DNA from: Rhyzopertha dominica
Lineage: Eukaryota; Arthropoda; Insecta; Coleoptera; Bostrichidae
Direction: 5' to 3'
Assembly (NCBI GenBank): GCA_025024175.1
Contig: QCXZ01000053.1
Span: 7,502,001 to 7,566,000 of the forward strand
Length of the DNA: 64,000 bases
Shown here: one piece after another, positions 24,008 to 35,599 of the stretch
How the letters are laid out: each line of letters begins with the position of its first letter
Position numbering within the stretch: the first letter of the stretch is position 1
The notes under the pieces: model-generated
Database searches by the model: none
The model's input: only the letters and a program-made list of their open reading frames with translations
Told to the model about the DNA's origin: nothing
Position numbers and translations under genes: made by a program

Positions 24008-24105
24008 TAAAGACCAAGTGATTCAGGGTATGTCGACCTACACGTAAAGGGTACACTTTTTTCTTTAGCTTACAGGTCGACATACACTGAATCACTTGGT
24101 CTTTA
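24008..24105. repeat. Compact hairpin with about 42-bp arms
   Basis: AAAGACCAAGTGATTCAGGG, then TATGTCGACCT on the left is matched by AGGTCGACATACACTGAATC and ACTTGGTCTTT on the right, with a loop of about 14 bp. TTAAAGTTACATA occurs just before (about 23998) and again after (about 24133), possibly a target duplication or part of the repeat. Confidence 0.75.
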
Positions 24106-24504
24106 AGAAACTACGACCGTCATAGTCTCCAGCTTAAAGTTACATATATAGGCATCATATGATCAAATTCTTTCCAAAATAATACAAAATTAATTCATCC
24201 AAGGAACAACAGATTGATGTGCATCGTGATTGCGAATACCTCCACTAAGGATACCGAACAAACGATTTGGAAGCGTCGCTGTTATTGCTGGTGGATTCAA
24301 GGTTTAACGGATTAACGATATTAAGTGTATAATTTTGGAATAAGTTATGCACAATGTGACACGATTTCCTTTTTACTGGTTAAACATTAGGTTGTATTTT
24401 CATTTCAAGTTATAAAATTACAAATACCAACCAAAAATTACTGTATAATAACAATGTTAATCGTAGTACAAGAATTAAGAAGCTATGTACTATCACACTA
24501 CTAC

Positions 24505-24815
24505 ACATTTGTTTGTCTGCTCTAAGCGACCTTAAATTTCGCCAAATCGAATGGTAAACAAGGAATTTAGCAAAATTCAAGCTATGATTAAGCTCAAAAA
24601 CAGTTAAAAGGTAAATGAAACTTGTGAAACAGTACCTACTTAGCCTTATCCGTGATGTAACTGTTCAGAGCATATTGAAAGTATACATAACACAGTCACG
24701 TCCTCCTATATCATGATCATTATTATGTGTTTCACTCTGAATAAAATAATAAAAAGAGCAAAAAATCTAAAAATCTTACACTTGTAAGTTGCCGCCATCT
24801 ACCGGTGACATTTGA
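24505..24815. repeat. Partial second copy of the 19015 hAT-type MITE
   Basis: CTGCTCTAAGCGACCTTAAA, GAATTTAGCAAAA, AGAGCATATT and GCATCTACCGGTG-like blocks follow in the same order as at 19162-19395. An insertion of about 45 bp distinguishes it, and its terminal repeats are not visible. Confidence 0.7.
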
Positions 24816-25189
24816 AACTTCTAGTTTTAGTAGTTATTCGTAAATTTTGCTTTCTGGATGACTTTGCTGAAAATACCTGTTTCATGTATTGGCCAAAAAT
24901 TTATACAATCCGCCTACGATCACGTCCATTTCTTTTTATAAAGCTTTCTTCCCTCTGGGGTCCTGGGGTCCTGGGGTCCCCCACATATCTTATGTGCCTT
25001 TTGCCGCAAAGAGCTTATCGGTCTGATTTTTTTTATATATTCCTTGCTTGGCGGGATGTTTTACTTATCACAATGTCACATTTAAAAAAAAATGTTAAGA
25101 AATGTACAAGTCCATGAAAATCATAACAATTGGTATCTTTCAGGAAAGCAGCGATAATGGAAGATTATATAGCGACAGCAGCAAAATTT

Positions 25190-25400
25190 TCAGGAGATGA
25201 CTGGAGTAATACATGGGGCACTTAGGATTTGAGAAATTGATTTTCTCAGATGAAAAGTGCTTGTCGTCTGTCTGTAATGTCTGAAGATGGATGGCTGTAG
25301 CAGGATTTTTCTCCACGAAGGATACAAGATCGATTACCACTGTAACATATAAATAAGGATATCCTTTCGGCTTAGCTCTAAACCGTGTATGCCGCACGAG
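25190..25400 (+). pseudogene. Possible Tc1-like transposase scrap
   Basis: FEKLIFSDEKCLSS resembles the segment around the first catalytic Asp of Tc1-type transposases (W..V.FSDE..F). Following residues are broken by stops and no second Asp motif is found. Weak. Confidence 0.3.
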
Positions 25401-25409
25401 CATTATCCA

Positions 25410-26430
25410 TTATTTATTAAGACCGCAAAAAAAAACGACAATTGTTTGCCGATAAAGAAACAACCAGAAAGAAATACTAGCAGTGAGAAATATTGCATTC
25501 CATTGCATTCAGACAGCAAATAATGGAAAAAGCGTTATTAAATTTGTGCCAAAATTAGTTAGAACTCTGCCAAAGAGGAATGTACGTCATTTTATATTCT
25601 TTGTCAAAATTTACATCCACTTTTGACTATTTTTAGCCACCATCATCACATTATAAATGAAGATTTAATATCTAAAAAATTGCAACAGCTCAACTGAATG
25701 CCAAACGAATTTAAACAAATGTTGGAAATCCCGCTTAGAGATCGCAGCAATCTACGTTTTTAGGGTAATCTGTAATTTGTTCGGATAAAATGAGTAAAGC
25801 GTTGAAGAACAAATATGCTGACGTGCAGATATTTAACTCAACTAAAAATGCAGCTGTGGGCCGTGTTGATATATTTATTAAAAATGGAGCTTAGAAAACC
25901 TAAAATGGTTCCCCATATAACACTTATCGTAAGTTTTGGTCTCAAAATTAGTGTCGTTACCACATGTTGGAAAATTTATATAACGAAGAAAAAATCAAAA
26001 GAATAACTATCATCAATTTGCAACCTAAGGACAAGAGCAACTCAGGGGTTTAATTATGGGGCCAATGTTAGTTTGCATTCACATACGATTTCTAGATTAC
26101 CCATAAATTTGCAATGCTCATTGTTATGCACATTAACTAAATATTAAGCTTCATAATTCGATTATTGGCATTGGAAAAATTTATACTAATATCGCTTTTG
26201 GCTGTAGTGATCAATAATTGTTATTGCGTCTAAAAAATATTATGTATAATTATGTAGTAACTCAGGGAAATCAAGCTGATATTATGCAGGAAAAAAATAA
26301 ACAACCACTATAAATTGTAAAGAGGGCAAATAGTCTAGCTTGTATGGCCCACAAAATATTTAAGATTTAAATGTCAAATTAAGAGATGTTTGCAGCTGGC
26401 AATTTTAAGAAAATCTTGGCATTAAAAGTA
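25410..26430. other. No gene recognised
   Basis: AT-rich; the short frame at 25815-26006 has no recognisable motif. Confidence 0.4.
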
Positions 26431-26439
26431 GCATTCATA

Positions 26440-26740
26440 ACAAAAATCTCTGGCGGCTATATCTTTGTTACACCCGTAAGATTTACGTGAACATGTTTAT
26501 CTTCAGTACGTGCTAAAAAAGGTAGTAAACTTTGAGCTAAAATGAATATGACAAATATTAATAATGCGAAANTAATTCTATTTCACTCGGGTCCTTTTCG
26601 CTGAGCTTTTCCAATGGGCCCAAACAATCATTGGGCGATCGGCAAAGTAGGTTCCTGTACCTACCGACTGATCAACCTTAGTTGCAGTTCGTAAAACCAC
26701 CGCTAGATGTCGCATTACGGATTTTCACCAAATGACCGGC
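26440..26740. repeat. Diverged dispersed repeat, partner at 58570-58840
   Basis: Shared ordered blocks with 58570-58840: TTGTTACACC, AGGTAGT.AACTTTGA, AATATGACAA, and CGGCTAGATG-like near the end. Same orientation. Family unknown. Confidence 0.5.
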
Positions 26741-26744
26741 AAAT

Positions 26745-29700
26745 TCAAGTTGGTGAGTGGATGACATAAGCATAAGCAACCTAATGTGGATGCACAGATG
26801 TCTAGTTAGAGGTAAGTGGAAGAATAGTGTAGTTATATTTTTAAGATTTACAAATGTAGTAACCCTAATCTTAGCTTGATTAGCTTGACAACAATAAGTA
26901 ATTCTGTCACTTAACGTAGCCATTATCATGAACTAGAGAATAAGGTCGCTAATTATTAATATAATATAATATTTAGTGGCCTTGCCAGAGGTATGCCCTA
27001 CCAAAATAGTAAAAGAAAACAGTCAATCTCGGGCTAGGATAAGACGAAGGAATTGTAAAACAAATGGGACAGTCTGGTACAGAGGTTAACACGAGTGGAT
27101 GGCTCTGTACCTATATGAAGGTGAGTGATGTAGTGTACAATGATAGTGGTGCGTCCACGTGTGTGATATGTATTTACATAATTTGCTACTTTTTAAAAAA
27201 GTACTGTATATTTTGGCCATTATGGTTGTGTGTAGTAAGTACGTGATTAGTAAGCATATCAAAGGTCTGTGTCTGAGATATTGCAATATATATGGCGGCA
27301 GTGGTCACATAAGTTCATGACGGTTCCATCATCTTATAACTATAGGAGCCTTGGACTTTGGTACGTATCCAGCTCTTCCATGACGTTATACTACCAGGGA
27401 ATTTAGGTGATCTAGTGGGTCCATATGTTCACTTCGTGTATGGAATGCCTGGTCGAAAGACCGGGGCCTAGGGGTAGAAATCCCGTTAATCATAATACAC
27501 AGAATGCCGTCCTCCATCCCAATATAATTATCTCGTCAGTGTATAATTTATTTCAAACTTCATTATTTGTCCAAAATTTTTATTTCGTTCTAAGTTTTTA
27601 TAAGGACACGCCTTTTTCAGTTCACCTTTTACTTAGTCCACCTTATGGATAACAAACTTTAAAAACGTAATGGAGTTGTAGCCCTCGATCACAAATCGTT
27701 ATTGCAACACATTTGTAGGTTTTCCTAGACCCAGTGAAGTGAGATACTAGCAACAAAAAATATTTCTAATGTTATATTGTCTTATTTTCGCCCTCTAAAG
27801 TTTTCCGCCAAAATCAAATATTGCTAGCAACGTCACTTGACCCGGCTGGAGTGGGGGAGTGTGGTGGGATCGCATTTCGCCACAGTAAACCTACCGTGAT
27901 TTCGCGTTTGACTCATAGAAGAGACATCTGGTCAGTGTTGCCAACTTGGCGGATAAAATTCTCACCCAAGGGAAAAGCATACGTTTTAGCAGTAAGCGAA
28001 TATTTTAACGGAAAAAGAAAGTCTTTAATTAATATTAACTGTTTCACTTTAGCGTACAAATATGAGAAACTTAGATATGAAGTATCTACAATCGATTTAT
28101 TTATGCTAGGTGACTCGATGATTACTGTTTTTCTTGCCTGGGAAATATTATATTTCCTGCTTTTTTTACCTACCAATCCAAAATTTTACCAACGTTTCAC
28201 TAGTGCTTGTGTGTTTCACGTTGCAGCTCAGATTGTCAAATGACGCAGATATTATTATCTTAAACCAAGTAAAAAGCAACGAAACATATTTCTGGAAGGA
28301 ACACGATGAGCTCGACAACGAAATTTTTAACGTTATAGCATAATATGTAGAAAAATAATAATTATTTATGTAAAATAAATAATAAATCCCCTTGTATATC
28401 AACAGATTACCCTGTCTTAAAAATTTTAGCGGATTCGATACGCCAATCTAGCGGAATTTCTATCAGCCCCAGTGGCAACACTGTACAGATAGACAGATGA
28501 TCTGTTTGTTTACATTTGCGTTTGGCTTGGTTTTTCGAGGAGGATTTATATTTTTGCCTCTAGTTTCTTAACCACAACTGTTAGCTGTTAGTGCATCACA
28601 CCACAATTTTCGTCTTGATTTTTCTTGATTTCTTGTCTAGAGCAACAATACTAGTATTTGTGCATGTTGGCACAAAACATTTCCTTTCAGCAGCCATTTC
28701 GTCCGCATTTTGAACGATATAATCGTGATCGATAAACAAAAGCAAACAACACGAGCATTACTGAGAGGTTATGAATGACGCTCGTCGTCCGTTCGTCGGC
28801 AGTTGACAGCGAAAAACACGCATAGGGGCATAGGCAACTGGAACGCTGAAAATTATTGTGCTCTGGCAACAACNCACAGCTGCTGCCAATCACCAGCGGC
28901 AGGGTCAACCTACGTCACACATTCAAATATTTAAACTTTACCATTTTTTTTACGTTTATCTAAGCGCTTTGGAAAATAAATGAATACACAGGGGTCTATT
29001 ATTTTTTATGTAGATTCATATTCTGCAATAAAAAAAAATATGGTCTACAACCCCATTGTAAAACATCATATTAGTAACTACGATAACCATCTCTTGGAAA
29101 CTTCCAGACTAGCTAGACAGACTCTCGTATAATACCAATTCGACGACAAAACGGACTGATACCAATTGTCACAATATTTTCTCTCCATATAAAACTTTAA
29201 ATTGCAATAGTAAAAGGAATGAAACAAAGTTTGCCGCAGTAAAACTGATATCTCTTTGAAAATTGGCGTTATATGAATGATACATAAGAGTACGATAGCT
29301 CCCTTCGCAAAATGGATAATCCATAAGAGCATTTTATATGGAATCGTTTATGTCACACAAAGGCAAACCGAACTCTAATATAATGCCCACGCAATATTGA
29401 GCACGTAGTTGACATAGTTCCGGGGAGTTGGCGTAATGGCGTGTTCCTAACGGAACCGACAAAAATTTCGTCACGTCCTAGGTAGCCTGCAGTTTGTGCT
29501 ACGGCAACTTTAAGGTACGAGAACAGCGGGAAATTAATGTGAAAGTGATTAAACTACTTGCAACTTAACTAATAAAGATGTCGGTATTAAATAGTGATCG
29601 AGTAGGTGTTTACAATATGTGGTAATAAGCATCGACATAGATCAGGGGGCATGCTAATGTAGCTCGAATTTCGGTGGAAAATGGGCGGGGTTCTGAGATC

Positions 29701-31000
29701 TTATTTTATTTAAATTTTGATTAATAGAAATTTGCAACCAACANAATTNTTTTTAAAGAAAAGGGCGCCACCAGCTTTTTTTATTATAATGAAATTTTGA
29801 AAAACGACCCAAAACTGGAAACGGCTAGTTTTTAATAAAACTACTATTGGAGGGGAATTATCTCTATTAAGAATCATCATCAAGTACAATATAAAATAAA
29901 TTTATGTTTTAAATTATCAATGAACTTAAGTTTGACGGNATCAAATTTAACAATAATAAGAGTGAGACCTTGCCGCAAAGCTTTGCTTCAATTCACATGC
30001 GTTTTAAAAAAATGTATAGAATTTATGTATGCAATGTTACGTGAAAAAATTTTTTAATGCAGTTTTGAAAAATTCCAAAAAATTATTGATATGGTACTCT
30101 TAGCTGCACACGCCAGCGGCCAAGGATGGTCCGTGCTCTTTCAGGCTACTTCGGAGTGCCGCGCCATATTAGTTGAAGTTATCACGGTCCCCTTCAAAAG
30201 GTTGTAACGGTTTTCCCCTTTCAGGTGGGTACACATTAGCTGGTTCGAAATTTCGCTGCTTACCGAATTTAATTCGCCTATTTGACGGTAGTATGTTAGC
30301 AGTCCCACCTTAGAACCCTAACGAAATTACGAAATCGGCGTTAGTTAATAAAAGATGTAAATAAAATTTACACAATACCTCGTTCTTATTGAGGGTTTCT
30401 TCGGCTTCAAGACTGATGTGCACAGATCTCAAATGTACTGCTGAATTTAAATTAAAAGGTAAGTATTTACACGAAGCTAGCGCACTCGTCAAGCGGTTCT
30501 TCCAAAATGCCTTCGTACGCGATGTAGTGCTAAATTTTATCGGGCAACAAAAAAACTGTTGAAGGATTCTCTCGGGATAATTATACTGAATGTTGTGCGT
30601 TTGATTAAGTTTTAAGAACATTTCATAAGAATGTCCGCGTACTACCGTTTTGATTAATAGATGTTATAAGAGAAAAAAAACCGTTACAATGTAGGGGAGT
30701 CCAAAATATTGTGATTTAACCCATGTTATCTATATACTAGGCCTTGAAAGTGGGGTGTCAAATTTCGAAGAAAAATCAATATCTCACTTATACTTGAACT
30801 TAGAGGAATCAAATTTGGTACACGTTGTGAGTGTACCAAGAGCAGGATTCGAAAATAATTACAGTTCAATTATTTTTAAAAAAATCTCATCGTTTTCGAG
30901 AAAAACCTGAAAAACTAAAACATGTATTGTAAGCTGTTATTTAAAATCATCGAAAATTCAAACGCTGGCTATGAAATTAATCGTCAGACTTGACAAATTA
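26745..31000. other. No gene recognised in about 4 kb
   Basis: Frames at 27821-28243, 28687-28908, 29078-29332 and 30310-30621 lack motifs. GTGTTGCCA blocks at about 27937 and in inverse at about 28475 could be ends of a 0.55-kb non-autonomous element, but flanking duplications do not match. The sequence just before 31011 is probably the 5' non-coding part of the next transposase. Confidence 0.4.
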
Positions 31001-31016
31001 ATTTAGTGTTGTGAAA

Positions 31017-31300
31017 ATGGCCTGGAAGTTTTCAGTTAGTGAACAAGTTGACATGCTATTAGTATTACGTTTCTGTGAAGGAAACTGCAGAAGAAGTGTA
31101 ATCCCTCATAGAGAAACACTGCTAANNNNNNNNNNNNNNNNNNNNNNNNNNNNNNNNNNNNNNNNNNNNNNNNNNNNNNNNNNNNNNNNNNNNNNNNNNN
31201 NNNNNNNNNNNNNNNNNNNNNNNNNAAATAATTATTACAGTTTCTGCGACATTAGACGCCAGGACCACAGAAGAACACTTCAGTATCGATTCGCAAAATC
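31017..31300 (+). pseudogene. Tc1/mariner-like transposase N-terminus cut by an assembly gap
   Basis: MAWKFSVSEQVDMLLVLRFC and EGNCRRSVI match the helix-turn-helix start (DUF4817 type) of a large group of insect mariner-like transposases, whose first residues run xxYSxxEQVDMLLxLGxCxxNCRRS. After the 100-N gap only a short possible coding stretch (ITVSATLDART) follows, without catalytic motifs. The gap length is nominal, so the missing part could be larger. Confidence 0.6.
31126..31225. other. Assembly gap (100 N)
   Basis: Exactly 100 N, a conventional gap of unknown length inside a transposase-like sequence. Confidence 0.95.
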
Positions 31301-31469
31301 AGAACAAACACGTAATTGTTTTCTCTCATTTAAGAGCGTTTTGAAGACTAGTCAGGATTTTGCCGACGCCGACGTACAGTTGCTACCACGACTAGCTGTA
31401 GGAGTGGGCTGGGTTCAAACTTCACAGCTAATTTCAAAAGAAAGCCAAAACGCCAGCCAATTTTAAGCC

Positions 31470-32780
31470 CAACTGTTTTCCGATCACACAGAATTTTTTT
31501 TATCAAAATATCAATGGAAATAGGTTTGTGGAAATAACAAAAAAATAAACGTTTAGNACCTAAGTAAAGAAAATTCGANTCCTTGATGAAAATTAAATTT
31601 CAGAATTTAAATTCACTAGATTTAAAGTCGGATGCACTCAATTTTTCCAAACATAAGAGAGCGCATTCATATTTACAATCGTTTGAAAACCAATAACAAA
31701 AGGCGTCGAAATAAAGTATTAGCCAAATAGTACAAAACCCCCGCAAAAAATATATCAAATACAATGTAAACTATACAAGAAAATTGCATTGCAAGGGATC
31801 ATAAGAAAATATAAAAGAATCAGATGAGTAATGAATTAATCAATATTCTTTTACAAATAAATCGACTGGTAACTAAAAAGGTACGTTTTATCTTAAAATG
31901 TAAGTGCACACGCGAAATGAATTTACGATTCTGCGTGATCACTATGGTAGTCAATATAAAATAGCGATACACACAAAATTATCAGAGATCACTTCAAATG
32001 AACGATGTGAAGTAAGACGATACTACAAAAATCTGGTACTCAGCCTAGGTGCAAGACAGAAAAAGATATCACATCCTTCAGGACAGGGCTCAATGCACAA
32101 TGGCCGAGCCAGACTCAGATCTATCGCTGCTGCTTCGTCTCAAAACTCAACCAGACCAATCCCAGAAAATAGTGAATTTTCCACAAGGCGTTGCGTAAGT
32201 CCAGATGACCTCGCTCTGTTCTCCCTCCGGTTTTCTTTGCCGGGTAAGTAAAAGAAAGCCTAACGAACGGATAATTAGATATACAGAAATTCCTGGGTTC
32301 GACAGTCATCCTATATGGAGGTGGGCTTTCCACACTCGGATTTATTAAACTGAAGATTTTTAAGTTAGGAAAAATGGCTGCTGTAGTGAATTGGGCGAAT
32401 TCAGCGTCAGCTGATTATTATCGACTTAAGAAAAGGGTATCGAAATGTTACTAAATCTCACCCACTAAACTAAACCCAAAATTTCGACAACAATGTATGA
32501 TCCACCATCATGCAGTTGAAAATATATTAAAAAAATTTTTAGAAGAAGATGAAAAGCAAGGAGAGAGGAAAGATGTTTTTTCCAACCGCATGTAGCAATC
32601 GGGTAAACTTTTGGGTTAAACCAGCATTTTAGCATTACGTACAAATGTAAGCCAAATGAGAAAAAAAAAGAATTTGGAAAATTGCATCATTAATGACGTT
32701 TAATCGCTTAAAAGACTGTTAACAGAAGAACCCAAAAAAAGAATAGTGTCAAAAATTAAATGACCGTTATAAAATTAAGT
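31470..32780. other. No gene recognised
   Basis: A 115-codon plus frame at 31904-32251 is slightly GC-richer in its second half but has no motif. Otherwise AT-rich. Confidence 0.35.
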
Positions 32781-32870
32781 AACTCTCTCAGTGGTTTGAA
32801 GGCTTCCGTGGTTGTTGTCGATGACATTTTGTTTTCCGGGCTGGTTCCCACGTTGGTTATTAGACCTTGA

Positions 32871-32902
32871 CGTTTCGACACTCATGTCGGTGTCTTCCTC
32901 AG
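32871..32902 (-). ncRNA. Hammerhead-like ribozyme core, left arm
   Basis: Minus strand: CTGAGGA, then stem II GACAC/GTGTC, then GAAACG. CTGAGGA fits CUGANGA exactly and GAAA follows directly, so both conserved boxes of a hammerhead are intact. Stem I/III pairing was not established by me. Confidence 0.65.
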
Positions 32903-32926
32903 AAGTAGCTCTGAAACTGAAGTGTC

Positions 32927-33222
32927 CTAGCCTGCTCGGGTATTTATACTCGTCCGGGCCACTGACGCGTGGGCGTTGTTACGCATGACCGGTTTCCAGA
33001 TTCCAGGAAGGTCGATGCCCCGGTCTCGGTTGTAATTGTGCGGGTTCTTCTGGATTTCGATGGCTTCCTTGTACAGTCTCGGCCAGAATTTCGCTTCCCT
33101 CGGCAGCATTTGTGCTTCCTCGAATTTGATGATGTGGCCAGTCTCCATTCGATGTTCTGCTGCAGCCGACCTATCACCTTGCCGGTCTCTGGTGTCCCTC
33201 ATGTGCTCCTTGATTCTCGTGC
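32927..33222 (-). pseudogene. Penelope-like GIY-YIG domain C-terminus, left arm
   Basis: The minus strand reads ISTRIKEHMRDTRDRQGDRS, AAAEHRMETGHIIKFEEAQM, REAKFWPRLYKEAIEIQKNP and NYNRDRGIDLPGIWKPVM. This is the part of a Penelope-type GIY-YIG nuclease after the YIG motif, with the R...EH helix, the H of AEH, the E of KEAIEI and the terminal W.P. The GIY and YIG residues themselves lie beyond the palindrome centre and are absent. The frame is intact for about 98 codons and ends at 32927. Without the RT it cannot act alone. Confidence 0.8.
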
Positions 33223-33235
33223 TGATGTGCCTTCC

Positions 33236-33518
33236 GAGAATCAAGGAGCACATGAGGGACACCAGAGACCGGCAAGGTGATAGGTCGGCTGTAGCAGAAC
33301 AGACTGGCCACATCATCAAATTCGAGGAAGCACAAATGCTGTCGAGGGAAGCGAGATTCTGGCCGAGACTGTACAAGGAAGCCATCGAAATCCAGAAGAA
33401 CCCGCACAATTACAACCGAGACCGGGGCATCGACCTACCTGGAATCTGGAAACCGGTCATGCGTAACAACGCCCACGCGTCAGTGACCCGGACGAGTATA
33501 AATACCCGAGCAGGCTAG
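33236..33518 (+). pseudogene. Penelope-like GIY-YIG domain C-terminus, right arm
   Basis: Mirror copy of the left arm on the plus strand: RIKEHMRDTRDRQGDRSAVA, then EQTGHIIKFEEAQMLSREAR, PRLYKEAIEIQKNP and GIWKPVM, stop at 33518. It lacks three to four residues after AE (HRM deleted) and differs at a few residues (SREAR versus PREAK), showing independent decay or sequence divergence since the duplication. Same truncation point at the centre. Confidence 0.8.
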
Positions 33519-33542
33519 GACACTTCAGTTTCAGAGCTACTT

Positions 33543-33574
33543 CTGAGGAAGACACCGACATGAGTGTCGAAACG
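33543..33574 (+). ncRNA. Hammerhead-like ribozyme core, right arm
   Basis: Identical core to 32871-32902 in the opposite orientation: CTGAGGA, GACAC/GTGTC stem II, GAAACG. Confidence 0.65.
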
Positions 33575-33639
33575 TCAAGGTCTAATAACCAACGTGGGAA
33601 CCAGCCCGGAAAACAACATGTCAACTTTCTCAGTGTAGT

Positions 33640-34925
33640 TAATTAAGGTATAAGATTTGTTTTTCACAGTAGCTAAGAGCTTATTTCTTCGCTGCACATC
33701 AATAGATTTAAGACACTTAAAAGTCAGTTTACTTTATAGTGCCATGACCTCTCCTGACGATTTCTTTGATATTTGAAAATCAGCCCTTACAAGAACCATT
33801 TGCGAAATGATAGAAAAGTGAAAGCTACAGTTTCTAAGCATATTCTGAAACAAATCAAACTAAAATTCATTTAGAACTGAATTTTATGTAGCATTTATTA
33901 AATTCTGCAATATTACTGCATGACCTCGACATACATTATTAGACTACAATAGTTAAAACCTAACATGACGAGGCACTTGTAATTTTGAACGTTATTTATA
34001 CTGCTCGTTCTACCATCACCGATGACTAACTGTCAGCTCTTCCTAAAATTAATCCCAGAACGAATCGTAAAGATGCCCAAGTCGTTTCCACGTCGTAAAA
34101 AAACGGCCATTTGTTTTCATTAATCGGGCGGGGCGGTCCGTTTGAGACCTTAATTCAGTCGAATTAAAGATGTCTGAATAAAAATGATTTAAAGCAACAC
34201 AAAGAACGAACCTTCTCGGTACTTTCTACCTGGCGTCTTTGTACGAATTTCAATGGTCGTGTAAGGTATTCACTGATTAGTCAAATCTCACACATAATGG
34301 CGTTCGCAGTAAGTGTGAGCTTTGGTCCGCCGACTAGAAAGAAGTCTTGAATTGCCAGGTCCGTAAATCTGATGATGGCCGGGTGGACTCTTTTGTCGAT
34401 TCGAAGATGCGGGTGTTCCACATTTGCTCTAATGCTGCCATTAGAAATGAATCAATTGATTGTAGGCTGGTGGTGGGTTTAAATACTTTGAGCATGATGA
34501 ATAGGTTTTGTTTGGCGAATGCATCTCGTGGTAATGCTCACAAAGAGCTTTAGCCATACAAATACGAACTTCTATTGAATAATAAAACGAAAATGCTTTT
34601 TGAGTTTTCGTCTTTAGAGTAAGATCTTCATCACTCGAGCATATGGAGTAAAACCTTTCCACCTGTGAAACCATGAACTTCAATACATGTTGTTTACACT
34701 TTTTAAAATAAATTAAAAGAAAAAAGGCCTGACAGTTTCTAGTGGGATCGGAAAAGAACTGTATATTTAAATAAATAATTGGCAATACTCAAAGAAACAT
34801 AAATTTATTTTTCTGAGCTAGCGGACAAACTTTATTTTATTGCTAATTGAAAATATATAGGAAAGGTGGGTAGTTAACCCACAGACCTAACTGACTACTA
34901 TGCTACTACTGCTATATGTGTTTTA
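33640..34925. other. No gene recognised
   Basis: Includes a GC-richer block near 34060-34420. On its minus strand a short frame reads MAALEQMWNTRIFESTKEST (about 34440-34380) with no family I can name. Confidence 0.35.
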
Positions 34926-34930
34926 TTTTT

Positions 34931-35567
34931 GTTTATTTTTGTAGGTTTGGGCTCTTAGTAATTATATTAAATCAAATAAGTTTTATGTTTATATGACGTT
35001 TCGATCTTTTTATTCCAATCTTTTTCAAATATACTATTTACATATAATTGACAAATTAAATTGACATTAAATTAATATGACATTTACAATTTTGATAGCA
35101 ATACAAAATGTACCTTGGAGTTTGTTCCATCGCTGGAATAATTTGAATAGCAAAAGTTGGAGTAGGAATATTTTTGTGTGTTATGTAGTGTTCGTATGTG
35201 TTACTCAGTCCCTGTATGTCTGTCCTGTCGTTTACACATGTATTTATGTTTTTTTTGTATATGTATCATTTTCAAAAATTGTCTTTTACGTTTATGTGGT
35301 AACACACATATGAACACTACATAACACACAATAATATTCCTACTCTAACTTTTGCTATTGAAATTATTCCAGCGATGGAACAAACTCCAAGGTACATTTT
35401 GTATTGCTAACAAAATTGTAAATGTCATATTAATTTAATGTCAATTTAATTTGTCAATTATATATATGTAAATAGTATATTTGAAAAAGATCGAAACGTC
35501 ATATAAACATAAAACTTATTTGATTTAATACAATTACTAAGAGCCTAAACCTACAAAAATAAACAAC
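34931..35567. repeat. Long foldback with about 270-bp arms
   Basis: Left arm 34931-35205 and right arm about 35297-35567 are inverted copies: for example CTTATTTGATTTAATACAAT near 35520-35535 matches the left arm near 34965-34985, and CAGCGATGGAACAAACTCCA at about 35370 matches the left near 35125. Both contain GATCGAAACGTCATATAAAC, the GAAACGTC block seen after the hammerhead core in Penelope tails. The right arm has lost about 15 bp just before it. Probably two Penelope pseudo-LTRs of another family in head-to-head order. Confidence 0.75.
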
Positions 35568-35599
35568 AATAATTATCAAAAGGACTTTACTAAATAAAA

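Larger units (their letters stand above)
32815..33635. repeat. Head-to-head Penelope tails forming a giant palindrome
   Basis: The left arm (minus) and right arm (plus) are about 400 bp, near identical, and meet with a spacer of about 15 bp centred near 33228. Each arm holds the same GIY-YIG C-terminus, the TATAAATACCCG block, a hammerhead-like core and CCAACGTGGGAACC. Differences include a roughly 10-bp deletion in the right arm near 33300 and scattered substitutions, so it is a real sequence rather than a simple fold-over read error, although an assembly artefact should be excluded. Confidence 0.85.

Noticed and set aside
24945..24985. Tandem GGGGTCCT units
   Set aside because: Only about three copies; a minor local duplication.
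27934..28487. CAGTGTTGCC...GGCAACACTG as ends of a 554-bp DNA element
   Set aside because: The inverted match is only about 11 bp and the flanking 8-mers do not agree, so no duplication supports it.
30100..30330. Possible tRNA-derived SINE (a GGTTCGAAAT box B-like word)
   Set aside because: No box A at the right distance and no cloverleaf could be drawn.
32969..33280. Open frames of 77-160 codons on the opposite strand of the Penelope palindrome arms
   Set aside because: They are antisense shadows of the GIY-YIG C-terminus; the sense frames match the family.
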